Assembly (NCBI GenBank): GCA_022496805.1
Contig: CM040087.1
Span: 7,142,001-7,206,000 of the forward strand
Direction of reading: 5' to 3'
Source of the DNA: Pohlia nutans
Lineage: Eukaryota > Streptophyta > Bryopsida > Bryales > Mniaceae
DNA length: 64,000 nucleotides
In this document: piece by piece, positions 44,101 to 55,106 of the stretch
Numbering within the stretch: position 1 is the first letter of the stretch
Layout of the letters: every line of letters starts with the position of its first letter
The notes under the pieces: model-generated
What the model was told of the DNA's origin: nothing
Database searches by the model: none
What the model saw: the letters and a program-made list of their open reading frames with translations, nothing else
Translations under genes and position numbers: made by a program

Positions 44101-44713
44101 CGTATAATTTCTGTCCTAAACCATACATGGATAAGTCACTCTCACTTATAAATTTCACAATAATTATGTATGATTTTGTTCTTGACATGAAAGGTTGCAA
44201 TAAAGAAGTGTTGACATAGGCCATTGCTGAACATCTTTACTATTATTTTTGAAAATTTAACCCAAATTCCGTTTAACCTTGAAGTCATACACTCTCCAAA
44301 ATGAGATTTTTTGACTGTCTTTTGTACGGTTTGGGTCTTCAAAATAGGTTATTGTGATTTTTAGAAAAATAACAGAATTGGGTTATGTCAAATTTCATTC
44401 TTAGTTCAAAAAGTGGGACCATAAATATGATTTTTCCAAATAAGTAGAATCAAATGATGGAAACCATACCATCTTGTAGTGCATGTTATTCCAATTTCAT
44501 TACCATATTTTTAATTTGGTATTTTAAATTGAATTTCAAGAGAACACCTTGCAAAATTAATATTAAAATATTAAATAAAAATAGAATGAATCCAATTGTA
44601 CAAATGTGATCTTCACATTGACATTTACAACTTTGTTTTGACCATCAACCCCATTTTTGGTTTCTATCAAACATTTTATATCGCTTACTTGAAAATATTG
44701 TTGAATCGGGACA
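44101..44713. repeat. TTAA-bounded repeat
   Basis: It lies between TTAA 44097-44100 and TTAA 44714-44717. The interior matches 6388-6927 (CAAAATAGGTTATTGTGATT, CATACCATCTTGTAGTGCAT), and its left half matches 34200-34455 reversed. The terminal inverted repeats are poorly preserved, and the right TTAA is shared with the next element. Confidence 0.5.
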
Positions 44714-44720
44714 TTAACCC

Positions 44721-45522
44721 CATCAGGAGTTTCGGACCCCACTAATTCCGCACGATTTCAGTGCGATTTCCGATATTTCAAGGGTTCGTACAATTTTCGC
44801 ACTGATTCCGCATCGTTGCGTCATTCATCGCAACTACACTGATATGACACGATGTTCATACAAGCAGATATAGTACTGATTCGACACGATTGATACATCT
44901 ATTGAAAACGTATAAATTCAGCACTCTTTATAGTCGTCAAATGTCGTGTTTTAATCGTCTTTAAAACTACATTGATTCAGTGCGTTTTTCGTGCGACATC
45001 ATCTTTTCCATATCTAGATTTTATTTTCTTTCTATATCTAAAATTGATCAAAATAATATTATTAAAAAATATTAAATAAAATATTAAAAAATATAACATA
45101 ATTATTTTCCTCGCTACCCACTTTAACTACACGGAAATTGCCCGAACCCACGGTGGGGCCCACCATGGCTTCCCAAGCTCTATCGCCGAAGGCGGGATTT
45201 GAACTCACGACCTCCCAATTGTCAACCAAGCTCCAAACCACCAAATCACCACAAACTCTCAATGCATAGAATAGAACTTTTTTGGTAATTATAAAAGATT
45301 GAAACCATTGGCAATTTTTTGCCACGTGTATATAATTCTTTTTTCAAAAAATTTTGGACTACAACATGTAGGGCTTTTCCTACATCTACGAAAAATTTCA
45401 GAATATTTTGAGTTTTTTTTTTTTTTGGCCAAAATTGTGATGGCAGATCATGGCTGTGAGCTGTTTTATTTTTCAGCGGAATTTGAATGTTTTTAAATCA
45501 GTGGGGTCTGAAATTCCTGATG
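44721..45522. mobile_element. Family B DNA element, copy 2
   Basis: The ends are CATCAGGAGTTTCGGACCCC and GGGGTCTGAAATTCCTGATG. CC on both sides is consistent with a 2-bp target duplication if the pre-insertion site was TTAACCCCTAACTG, a sequence seen intact at 42483. It is collinear with the reverse complement of the right part of copy 1. It is half the length of copy 1 and lacks the region next to copy 1's left end. Confidence 0.85.
45140..45245 (-). repeat. tRNA-like module in element B copy 2
   Basis: On the minus strand TGGTTTGGAGCTTGG (A-box-like) is followed by GAGTTCAAATCCCGCC (B-box-like), then GCCATGGTGGGCCCCACCG. The B box is closer to consensus than in copy 1. Confidence 0.6.
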
Positions 45523-46251
45523 CCCTAACTGTTGGCAAGACCAAAAACTAGTTGATGACTGAATTTGATTGTTCAACTCCAACTGTTGCATGGACGATTT
45601 CCATCCAATTCCTTATGTGAAGGGCTTTGCTTGGTGATGCCACCCGTTCAAGTTAAAATTAAATCATTCAAGCTATTTTTAGATTTTACATGGGGTTCCA
45701 ACTACAAAAAGACTCATAAAAACGGTTCACTGTGTAGTGTATTTTGAATTTTTTTGCTTGTTCTAATTAAACTAAATTTAGGCCATGAAAATGAGTTCCA
45801 TTGCATTTGAGCATACCTTACAAAATGAAGCTCTTTAAGTCTAGTTTTTACTCCACTTTGAATTTTTGGAAAATTTTGAAAATTGAGTGTTTTATTGTAG
45901 TTACAAGTTTGGTAGGTATCACCAAGGTGTAGCAAAATCTCCAAATTTAGATACATGGATGATTTTCATCAATTGAACTTTTTTTCATTGTAATTTACAC
46001 CTTAGGTAAAAAAATTGGAATTTTCTAGTACATTTTGTAATTGATATAAATTTTCTTTGCAATCACTTCATAAAACCATAGTAATTTCAAATTTTCACCA
46101 AAATTTATGAAAGATTTATGATTTGTAGTAGACATGTGACTTCATCTACTAAACATATAAATTTGAATTCCTCTATTATATTTAGTAGCAAAATTGAATG
46201 TGACAGATAAAACATGATTCCATAGTCATAGGCCCAACCTTTAGGGGTTAA

Positions 46252-46545
46252 AGGGTCAATGAACCTCACTCAAGTTACGTTTCCCAAAATTTCAATAAAA
46301 CCGAGGCTGTAAGTGGCATCGAGTTTGGGAAAAACTCCATTAAAATTAAATTCTCTTTAAAAAAAAAATTCTATTACAGGTACATAAACTGTGTGAGTTT
46401 GTTAGTGTTAAGTTATGAACAGGACAGAGCTTCACGGTTGCACCGTTGGCTTGTTTTATTTTTTTCTATTCAACTGCTTCTACATAACGCCCTTCATGGC
46501 TTCAGATTCAACAGTCTCTTTGATCGAAGGTGCAACTTACACCCT
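46252..46545. other. Short spacer, probable 3' UTR of the minus-strand gene
   Basis: No feature beyond antisense open frames that continue into the VIT/vWA gene. Confidence 0.5.
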
Positions 46546-49446
46546 CTACATAGCAATGCTGCAAGTGAGAACAGGAACCTCAGTCTTGGCAATTGTGTAC
46601 CACTTACAATTACCACTCTGGATAGCATCAGCAGCAGCCTGCTTGATCACCCTCAAGTCCGCTCCCTTTGCCAACACTTGCACTCGTTTCTCCGCCTTCT
46701 CCACAACAAGCTCCCACGCGTCTTGCAGCTCCGGCAACTGCTTCCTCATGAACTCCACAGCCAAGCACGTCGCCCACACTCTCTCGGACCATTCCGATCC
46801 CGAAACTTTACGCAACTCCTCCAGCTTCGCATTCAACTCCTCCACGGTCGTCGAGAGCAACGCTGCGATCTCCGGGACCAGAGGAAACGAGCCATCGAAA
46901 GACTGGTGTTGCAAAAGCAACCGCAAGCGCACGTGAGGATCGTTCAGATCTTCCTGGAGTTCTGGTTCGGGTTCCTCAGGCTCCTCACATGACACGGCTT
47001 CTCCAGAGCACGGAGCCATGGACCACGGAGCACCCGGAGCCATGGAACACAGAGCACCCGGAGCCATGGAACATCTGTCGCTAGGATCAAGCATAAAACC
47101 GCAGTCAGGTTCCGGCGTCGACTGAATGATAGTCTGTTGAGTTTCTTCGTCAATGGCCACCCAGCTGGTCTGTTTGCTGGAGAGTTTGTACCGCGTTGCG
47201 ATGTCCACGACGTGCTTGTTTGTAAGCTCCGTGACGTACTTGGAGTGCAAATGCACAGAAGGGTAGGGCTTCCCTTCGGTTACCATGTGAATGCCCAGTC
47301 TCTCTAGTGTTTGCTGTTGCGCACCGGTTCTGGATTTGTTCCCCAGAGCGTGGATGTGGGAAGATCTTTCTTCCAAATCGCGCACTAATGCGCGAGCTGC
47401 CAGAGAATGAAGCGTGGTCGAGTCGTTGAGAACCGAGTGGATTGGGACCTTGAGTTCCACAGGCCCGTCTGCAGAGGCGCCGCGCAACACGAGTTCTTTC
47501 GGTACCGGTACTGCGGGTGCGAGAAGCGCGTAGACTGTGAACCTGGCGCCACCACATAAGATTGGCAAGTCGAATGGCGCCTGCTGGATTGGCGCGATGA
47601 TGTCCGGGAGTGGCAGCGTCGGAGGAGGTGAGGGTGGCGACGGATCATCCGAGGAGACTTCGAACGGCGCGCTCGGATTTACCACAACAACCATTGAACT
47701 TTGCACCTCAAGCATAGGCTGCAAACTTTCCACAGCGGGCTCTGGCGATTCCACAGCAGGCCCTGGCGGATCATCCGAGGAGACTACTTCGAATGGCGCG
47801 CTGGGATTTACCGCAACAATCATAGAACTTTGCACCTCAAGCATTTCCACAGCTGGCTGCAAACTTTCCACAGCGGGCTCTGGCGATTCCACAGCAGGCC
47901 CTGGCGGATCCATAGCATGCTCTGGCGTTTCTACAGCAGGTGGTGGAGCTTCTACAGCAGGTTGTGAATTTTCGTCTTCAGGTTTGACGAATACGAAATC
48001 ATCCGCTTCGTTGATTTCGGCACTTGAAGCATCAGCAAGAGGTTGCAGCGAATTCCAAGCGCCAGCATCCGACCATTGCACGCGCAGATTGGTGACGGGC
48101 AGCACGAGCGCGGCTTTCAGCATGTTGAGCACTTTCTTCTCCATGCGCTCGCCCTCCACGACGAGCTGCGCGTACCCACCGCCCGCCCTGGCCACGGATT
48201 CAATAAGATGATGCGACACGGCGTTGCCAATGTCCAACGAAAATACTCTCACAAACGCCGCATCGGGTTCCTTCACGGCCGCTTGGATCGTTCCACACAG
48301 CGAGTCCACACCCCACACCTCGCCGTCCGTGAGCACGAAGATCTGCGACGGCACGTCGCGACGTCGCCGCTGGAACGCCTCCTCGAACGCGCTTGCCATC
48401 TCCGTCCCGCCCATGTCCGCCTCCAGCGATTGCGCGTACCGAGCGCCCTCTTTCAGCGACTCTTCAGTGTAGGGGACGGATTTCGGGAAGAGCGCTTCGT
48501 GCGTGCTGCCGAATCCGATCACGTTGAAGTAATGCTCGTCACACGGAATCGACCTGAGGAAAATTTCCAACGCCGCACCCGCCTGCTTGATCCGCTCCCC
48601 ACTCATGGAGGCCGAGCGATCCACCACAAAAATCAGCTCCGAGGATGCGATTGGGTTGTGCGCAAACTTCGGCACAAACGTCAGGCAGATCGCGTGAGTG
48701 CCGTCTCTCTCGTTCTTTTCCACCAAAGCTCGCGGCTCGTCTAACCCTATCGACTGCACCACGATCACAATGTCACAATCCAGAAACGCATCCGAGGTTA
48801 AATTCACACGAGCTTGATTCGGCTCCGTATTCAAACGGACTTCGATTTTGTGAGAAGGCGATTGAATGGAGGTGATGGGCTTCGACATTTCGCAACGCAT
48901 CTCAACCAAGAGCTTGCACGGCGAGGCATCGATATTAGAATTATGTAGACTTTTCGGCCGAGCGCCATAGCGCGGTGCGATTGAGACGGGCACCACGAAC
49001 CGCAACTGATTGTCCTCGCCGTCTTGCTTGAGATCGGCGATGAGCGTGATGCGAATGGAAACGGATTTCGAGGGCGGGATGTTGCCGATGGATGCTTGGA
49101 AAACATCACCCGTCTCCTCTTCCAACAGACTAGCGATTCTTCCTTCTTGCGTCGCATCCTCGTACGCTTTCTTCGCCGCAGCTTTCTCCTGGACTGCACC
49201 GACGATCTTCCGGCCATCCTCGACCTCCGCCTCGAATCCAATGACTGCCACTCCCTCGTACAAGGGGAACGAGTACGCCGCTTCGATCGGGGTGTCGGTG
49301 GACGGATTCGCGAACGTCTGCGTCACGGTGTACTGCGCCACTGCGTCGCGGATCACGCCCGTCACCGACACATGCTGGAGCGGGCAACTGCCGCGCTCTG
49401 GCTCGCAATCCCCACCCGGAACGCAGCTGTACCGAAGCTCACTCAT
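46546..49446 (-). CDS. VIT and von Willebrand A domain protein
   Basis: Single exon, 966 aa, minus strand. A VIT domain spans about residues 20-150 (VSVTGVIRDAVAQYTVTQTF, YSFPLYEGVAV). A vWA domain follows at about 268-445 with an intact MIDAS: D276-R-S278-A-S280, T348 in GGTEM and D374 in VLTDGE. A Pro/Glu/Val-rich linker (about 495-615) contains a 44-47-residue tandem duplication (AVESPEPAVESLQP...VQSSMxVxVNPSAPFEV; DNA 47647-47910). The C-terminal region (LGIHMVTEGKPYPS, SFDGSFPL, WSERVWATCLAVEFM) resembles the tail of VWA5A/PARP4-type proteins. A second small repeat, SMAPGA-type, lies near 800-825. VIT-vWA proteins are intracellular, use metal-dependent protein binding and have poorly known roles in plants. 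No signal peptide is seen. The antisense open frames inside are compositional shadows. The ATG lies in GAGAAAATGAGT, soon after a possible leader splice region. Confidence 0.9.
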   Translation of the reverse strand: MSELRYSCVPGGDCEPERGSCPLQHVSVTGVIRDAVAQYTVTQTFANPSTDTPIEAAYSFPLYEGVAVIGFEAEVEDGRKIVGAVQEKAAAKKAYEDATQEGRIASLLEEETGDVFQASIGNIPPSKSVSIRITLIADLKQDGEDNQLRFVVPVSIAPRYGARPKSLHNSNIDASPCKLLVEMRCEMSKPITSIQSPSHKIEVRLNTEPNQARVNLTSDAFLDCDIVIVVQSIGLDEPRALVEKNERDGTHAICLTFVPKFAHNPIASSELIFVVDRSASMSGERIKQAGAALEIFLRSIPCDEHYFNVIGFGSTHEALFPKSVPYTEESLKEGARYAQSLEADMGGTEMASAFEEAFQRRRRDVPSQIFVLTDGEVWGVDSLCGTIQAAVKEPDAAFVRVFSLDIGNAVSHHLIESVARAGGGYAQLVVEGERMEKKVLNMLKAALVLPVTNLRVQWSDAGAWNSLQPLADASSAEINEADDFVFVKPEDENSQPAVEAPPPAVETPEHAMDPPGPAVESPEPAVESLQPAVEMLEVQSSMIVAVNPSAPFEVVSSDDPPGPAVESPEPAVESLQPMLEVQSSMVVVVNPSAPFEVSSDDPSPPSPPPTLPLPDIIAPIQQAPFDLPILCGGARFTVYALLAPAVPVPKELVLRGASADGPVELKVPIHSVLNDSTTLHSLAARALVRDLEERSSHIHALGNKSRTGAQQQTLERLGIHMVTEGKPYPSVHLHSKYVTELTNKHVVDIATRYKLSSKQTSWVAIDEETQQTIIQSTPEPDCGFMLDPSDRCSMAPGALCSMAPGAPWSMAPCSGEAVSCEEPEEPEPELQEDLNDPHVRLRLLLQHQSFDGSFPLVPEIAALLSTTVEELNAKLEELRKVSGSEWSERVWATCLAVEFMRKQLPELQDAWELVVEKAEKRVQVLAKGADLRVIKQAAADAIQSGNCKWYTIAKTEVPVLTCSIAM

Positions 49447-49905
49447 TTTCTCACCTCCGAAAATTTGATACCTGAATCACAAACAACGCACAGTTTGATG
49501 AATCATCAACTCTAGAACTCTTTCAATTGCCGGTGCCATGCATCAACGAGTCGACGATCTCAGCATTGAGTGACTTGCAATTGGATCCTGAAGCTCTACG
49601 ACACTTTCGATGAGATATCTGGAATTGGTGGATCGAGTTTTGATTCTAATCCTTACGCTATCACAGAGAATTCTAGCAAGTGGGTGTCAGGAAACGTCGT
49701 ACCTCGCGGGATCAAGTTCACCAACAATTCAGCCTCACTAAGTCAATGAATCTTTCAAGTGGTAGGTGAATCTTCTCAGATTAGAGCTTCTTTCACAACC
49801 AGGTGCAGGTAATCTGACTTCAGAAAGAGCAGTGATAGACCTTTCCAATTCTTGGTAAGTCTCCCTATTTGTACCACAAATCTAACTATGTCACTATTTA
49901 TTAAT

Positions 49906-50001
49906 GGTGATAACAAAGTGATAACAATACATAGTGATAACAAAGTGATAACAACTCATAGTGATAAAAAAGTGATAACAATTCACAGTGATAACAAAGT
50001 T
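49906..50001. repeat. GTGATAACAAA tandem repeat
   Basis: Seven to eight copies of a GTGATAACAA-like unit arranged as a higher-order repeat of about 30 bp. Confidence 0.9.
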
Positions 50002-50221
50002 GTTCAGTACAAATAGTCAGAGCATGCCCAGCAGCAGGTGCTTTTGAAGGCCCAACGCCAAGATTTGGTGTAGTCATCTCCATTTGCTTCGAAGTTTGGC
50101 CCAGCAACTACCCACCAACGCTAAATAATAGTTTTTGGAGCCATAGTTTGAGGTTTCCCCGCCATCCAGAGAAGCTTTGGCGCAAGCAAATTTCTCACAC
50201 CAACCAAGCAAAGATGCTCAA

Positions 50222-50325
50222 TCAACAATTAAAAAACAAGCTTGAAGGCTATTCACCGGCCCGTGCTTCAAGGTCAACAATTAAATAACAAGCTTGAAGA
50301 CTATTCACCGGCCCGTGTTTCAAGG
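50222..50325. repeat. Direct tandem duplication, 52-bp unit
   Basis: Copies 50222-50273 and 50274-50325 share ACAAGCTTGAAGxCTATTC and ACCGGCCCGTGxTTCAAGGT. Confidence 0.9.
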
Positions 50326-51088
50326 TCATCAAATCTTGGCGTTGAAAATCTTAGTTCTATAAGTTTCCTTGGTGTTCGCTCCAGGAATGTTGTTGGGGTA
50401 CTTCTTGTATAACATTCCTCCAAGTTAAAATTGGCCCTCAAATTGATGCTTGGCGGACAAATTTTCTCTTGAACTGCTGGGCATGCTCTCACATGACACA
50501 AATAAGGTGATTCATCTTTCTATAAAAATTATTAGAGCATCTCCACTTTGTCGCGCCATACGCGGCCTCCAAGAAATTTGGCACGACCTTCCTCCTTATT
50601 TTCCCCCACCGCGGCCTTGAGAAATGTGCAAGACATCGTGCCTCTTCGTGTTGTGCTATGGGCTCTTCATTGTTGAGGGTGATCACAGAATTTTAACGCT
50701 CTGCTGCGGGCGTTTCTTGTCTTGTCGTGATCCAAGAGCTAAACAAAGTCTGATAGACCAAACATTGTTCAGGATTAAAGTGTGGATTTTTCTATTTTAA
50801 GCAGCAATATATGGTGTGTCTTGGGTTTTACATGAGTCGGGGACAGACGTGGCCAAATCCATTTTGTGTTTTCTTGAGCCCGGCTCAAGTTGTTTTTGAC
50901 GCGGGTAGGTGGAGATGCTTTTAGCTTGGAGTAGACGCATTGTAATGGGTTTCAACTAACAGGGCACGGAGTTCATTACCAGGATTCCATTTATTGATTG
51001 ACCACGTTTCTTATAAGATTAGTACTCGCCAGACTGTGCAGAGCGTGTGACGGAATACAGTAATTGGCCCATTCTACGAGAAGATTAA

Positions 51089-51292
51089 AACCCAGCTGAG
51101 AAGCTCCCACGTTGAATGAATGAGCCTTCGAGAATGCTAATCTCCGGCCTCGGGGTCATAGCACTCTGACATTGTCCAAATTAAATTTTCAACCCAGCTC
51201 AGAAGCTTCCACGTTGAATGAATGAGCCTTCGAGAATGCTAATCTCCGGCCTCGGGGTCATAGGACTCTGACTGTGTCCAAATCTAATTTTC
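51089..51292. repeat. Direct tandem duplication, about 102-bp unit
   Basis: Copies start at 51089 and 51191 with AACCCAGCT and are nearly identical through GAATGAATGAGCCTTCGAGA and CTCCGGCCTCGGGGTCATAG. A recent duplication. Confidence 0.9.
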
Positions 51293-51426
51293 CACATCAT
51301 ATTTTGAGAGGTCCGCGTCACCATAAACCAATCACAAGATGACATGTGGCACTTTTGGACAAAAAGTAATTAATTAATGTCGAAACTAACCACGACGTAG
51401 GGTATGGAAAAATGCTCAAACTCTAA

Positions 51427-51683
51427 GGGGTGGTTTACACCAAGGACCATGAAGTCAGATCATGTAAGATGGATATTTTCCATGGTCCGACTTCATGGGA
51501 CGACTTTCATAAAAAAATCAATTTACAAGGTTTATGGGCCCTTCACTAGGTGTAAATCAAATGTGGACCAAGAGGAATGACCATGTACCAAAAAGTGAAT
51601 GTGTTGATTTTTTTAGTATAAGTTCAAAAATGGCAATTTTGGAAAAGAAATTAATCTTTTGTCTTCTTTTGAAATTGCTCATT

Positions 51684-51769
<86 letters not shown>

Positions 51770-52029
51770 CGGAATTTCTCTGCTATGGGCCCTTGCTTTT
51801 TTTACTAAACCACTTATTTTGTCTCTCTCAACGGAAAAGCCGTTGAACTATGTCAGTGTATAATGTAGGCCTTAAATATTGTTTTTTGGGGACCTCAAAC
51901 TCCGTGACCACTCTAACATTTTCTCCTTGGTGTAAATTGCAATGTTCTTATTTAAGACGAGTTCAACATCCAATCACAACTTTTAGAGGGCCGTGGAACA
52001 AGTTCATGGTCCATGGTGTAAACAAGCCC
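51427..52029. mobile_element. PIF/Harbinger-type MITE containing (TA)n
   Basis: The ends are GGGGTGGTTTACACCAAGGA on the left and, read inward from the right, GGGCTTGTTTACACCATGGA. TAA occurs on both sides (51424-51426 and 52030-52032), the PIF/Harbinger target duplication. The GGGxTTGTTTxxACC terminus fits that superfamily. About 603 bp, including a pure (AT)n run at 51687-51766. The 109-aa frame across the microsatellite is an artefact. Confidence 0.85.
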
Positions 52030-52298
52030 TAAAACCCCGGATGTTAATACAAACATTGTTTACCAAAGGTGTAAAATACAATAAAAAAGAACGGTAATGA
52101 AAATCATCCGTGTTTCTAAATTTAAAAAAATGTTACAATATGGTAATATCCACCATATTTGTAACCCCAATAAAACACTCAATTTTTAGAGTTTTCCAAA
52201 CATTAAAAGTGGAGTAGAAACTAGACTTGATTAGCTTTGTTTGCTTAGTTAAGTTTAAATGCAATAAAACTCATTTTCATGGTCTAATTTTAGTTTAA

Positions 52299-52878
52299 CC
52301 CCTAAACGCCCCAAAGCCCAGAAACTGGATCACGAATGAATTCAAAGCCTTTTCACGTTCTCATCAATGCTTGGATGAAACTCATCTAATTTTTTGTGGA
52401 TTCTTCACCAAGTTGTTGTCCTATCTAATGGCTGGATTTAGTCATACTAGAGTACATATTTTTCTAAAATTACAAATATAGAAATATGTCAAGTCGTTGA
52501 CCAAGCCAAAATTGCATTGCCTCTAGTTCAAAGGGGAATCGTGAAAAATGAGGTGATAAATTTAAGAAACACAAAAATTTCAAAGTATCATCACATTTAA
52601 GAGTATCTCATTTCAAACTCATTGCAACAAATTTTACTCAAAAAATATTGAAATCTAGTTTGTAATCGAATGTAGAAGGAATTTTTAATTTTAACTTTCA
52701 AATTTTATAATGAAATATTGGTGATTGTATTAGTGAATCAAACCGTACAGATGGAATCTAAAATTCAAGATCTAGAACTTTCATTTGTATATCAATTCCA
52801 GAGTACTCTTGTAAATGGTAGTTTATAATGCTTTTTCTCAAATTGTCAATTCCAGGGACACCCGGGTACGTTTAGAGG
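52299..52878. mobile_element. TTAA-family element, subfamily C copy 1
   Basis: TTAA 52295-52298 and 52879-52882, with ends CCCCTAAACG and CGTTTAGAGG (one mismatch). The interior (ATCACGAATxxATTCAAAGCC, TATGGAATCTAAAATTCA-like) is shared with 61782-62687. Confidence 0.75.
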
Positions 52879-52882
52879 TTAA

Positions 52883-53565
52883 GCTTGAAAAAAAAAAAAT
52901 CCTGAACACACTGCATGGTAATTTTTTTTATGACCTTTTGTACAATTGGAACCCATGTAAAATCAAAAATAGCCTTAATGACCTTGATTTAACTTGAAGA
53001 GGTGGCACGATCAACAAAGAACCTTCAAAAAAGATTTGGATGAAAATTCCTTCATCTACTCTATGAGACGTCACTTCACTTTAGATTAGTTACACTCATA
53101 TGTTGATATATGGTTGCAACAATGTTTAAAGGTTAGATATACCACTTAAAGGCCTCTTTACATGCGAGGATCAACGAGTCCTCCAAACAAGGGTTCACCA
53201 AGAATAAAGACTGAGGAAACTACTTTCACGCGACTCGTGTAGAGCATAATCTAATCAATAGTCGCAACCATATTTAGAAAAGTCTTATCTCAATCAATCA
53301 TTCAAGAGGTTCACCGGGAGCATACGTATATCATATCAGTGGAAGTGAGAACCCAGATTTCATAGTGATCGATTTAGTAAAGGACCCGGTGGAGGTTGAG
53401 ATCTTACTTCTTGTCTTTTCCCTCCTTCCACCCCATCCATTGTTAACATGTAAGGACGCCTTCATTCATTATTTAGAGATTTTTTATTTTTGTTTTATTT
53501 TTATTTTTATAAAGCTATACAAAACCCTAGAATGTAGCCATGTAGGAAAAAAATGGGTATAATCA

Positions 53566-53628
<63 letters not shown>

Positions 53629-53952
53629 ACATACATATGTATATATATGTATTTATTTATTATTTTATTTTCATAACTCAATAGTATCCTTTCAATAACA
53701 CTGTAATAACAAGCAAGCTCGGCACTTTTTTGTCAAATGTTTGATATTTTCTATTCAATTTAGAGGAAGAAACAAATATTTTATTAAATTTGTTTCGGAA
53801 TTCCTAACAAAAATCATATTTGTTTTGAAAAATAAATTCCCGAAAATTTAGAGATTTATATTTTAAAATTATTTTTGGCCAAACTTGCTTGTTACTAAGG
53901 TATTATTGAAAGGATATTAATACTATTGAAAAAATACTACCATATTGAATGA
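52883..53952. other. AT-rich intergenic, (TA)n at 53569-53624
   Basis: No gene recognised. 52940-53030 is weakly paralogous to 45600-45720. A pure (AT) run lies at 53569-53624. Confidence 0.55.
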
Positions 53953-54252
53953 TATTAGTGAAAGATCGATGACTTATGATGCCACCAACGATTTTCTTTT
54001 AAAAAATTTCCTTGAATAAAACCCTCATTAAGTATACTTGTCAACGGAATTATTACTACTATCATAATAATAATAATAATAAATATTGTTTTATATTTAT
54101 TCACTAAAAACCCTCTTTGCTTGGGTGGCGATGGATGAAAACCATCCATGAAGAATGCTGCATTGCGCGGCGCCAATGCAGGAGGGAGTGGGGTTTGAGT
54201 TTGCGAGAGTTTGTGTGAAACTGTGAATGCTCATCAGTAATGGATTTGCATT
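53953..54252 (+). repeat. Segmental duplicate partner of 43804-44082
   Basis: This copy continues into the upstream region of the small membrane-protein gene, so it is probably the source copy of the duplication. Confidence 0.85.
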
Positions 54253-54576
54253 TGAATGTAAAATGTTGCGGCGCGATCTGAGTTGCGGTCCTTGAATCGA
54301 AGGATAAAAAATTTGTTGGCAAACGACTGAGCAGGATGCAATCTCCCGAAGAGGTACTACTTTCCTAACTCCGGTGAGCTTTCAGATTCTCGTTTCGCAA
54401 TCGCGGAGTTTCTACATGAATAATGTAAAGAGAAGAAGATCATTTTGCGCGAGCCAGGGATCCTGAGTCTCCGCCATGGAATCATTTCTCGCCACAGTTT
54501 GACCTAATGCTCGTACACCGACTGTTTTGCAGTGAGATTTGCAATTTGTTTGCTCGCATGGCTGACGGACACGAGC

Positions 54577-54980
54577 TTACCCTAAACCCTAATAGTCGGC
54601 AAGATGGCAGCGCACTCACACCAACACTGTGGGCATGTGGTGCTGCGAGCCAAGTATGCTACGTCCCTACCTTGTCGAGATTTCCCTTTTCCTATCGATT
54701 TTTTGCAACCAGAGAGCGTGCTTATACCCTAAACCCTAAACCTGAACATGAGTGCAGGCGATGGCAGCTCGTGTGCTGACAAAGAGGGGAGATGGAGGTC
54801 TTTCAATGCCTCTTCGGGCGTTCTCGATTGCATCTTTAGTACTGGGTGCTGGCTTTTGTGCTATAGGCGGTACTCTATGGGCAAGCGGCATTCGAGAGGT
54901 GAGTTTGTACAAATATGAGCTCGCATTGGGATCTTCGTCAAGTGGTAGAAAATTCACCCTAAACCCTAAACCCTAAACCC
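54577..54980 (+). repeat. Three interstitial telomeric (CCCTAAA) clusters in one gene
   Basis: ACCCTAAACCCTAA near 54580; ACCCTAAACCCTAAACC near 54726; and four tandem CCCTAAA units near 54957-54980. The first two lie before the ATG and the third is in the intron. They are plant telomere motif (TTTAGGG on the other strand). Such telo-boxes often occur near transcription starts of growth-related plant genes. Confidence 0.85.
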
Positions 54981-55106
54981 TAATCTCTCGTGTAACCCTA
55001 CTTACTTACATACGGTTTATTGGTGTTTATGCAGGTGGAGGATCTGAGAAGCATGGGTCGAACAATTCGCAGTGCTTTTGGGAAACCTCCCCGCACCCAT
55101 GCCTAA
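54761..55106 (+). CDS. Small single-pass membrane protein, 69 aa
   Basis: Two coding exons, 54761-54898 and 55035-55106, join in phase 0 (donor CGAGAG|GTGAGT, acceptor TTATGCAG|GTGGAG). A likely acceptor (GAGTGCAG|GCG) just before the ATG implies at least one non-coding 5' exon. The product begins MAARVLTKRGDGGLSMPLRA and has one hydrophobic segment at about 21-42 (FSIASLVLGAGFCAIGGTLW). A short basic tail, VEDLRSMGRTIRSAFGKPP, ends in HA. The basic N-terminus followed by a small-residue-rich helix would suit an organelle or ER membrane. I recognise no named family. The clean splice sites and the join in frame are the evidence that the gene is real. The intron carries four telomeric repeat units. 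Confidence 0.7.

Larger units (their letters stand above)
44718..46247. mobile_element. TTAA-family element split by element B
   Basis: The left end CCCC-TAACTGTTGGC, broken after three bases by the family B insertion, pairs with the right end GGCCCAACCTTTAGGGG; TTAA is at 44714-44717 and 46248-46251. Without the insert it is about 730 bp. The interior is paralogous to 41240-41480. Confidence 0.7.
49447..51426. other. Intergenic with short tandem duplications
   Basis: No gene recognised. The proximal part is promoter of the VIT/vWA gene. Three local duplications are listed separately. Short frames are unconvincing. Confidence 0.5.

Noticed and set aside
47537..48744. Long plus-strand open frames (224 and 233 aa) opposite the VIT/vWA gene
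   Set aside because: They are antisense shadows of a GC-rich coding exon; the minus strand has recognisable VIT and vWA motifs and these do not.
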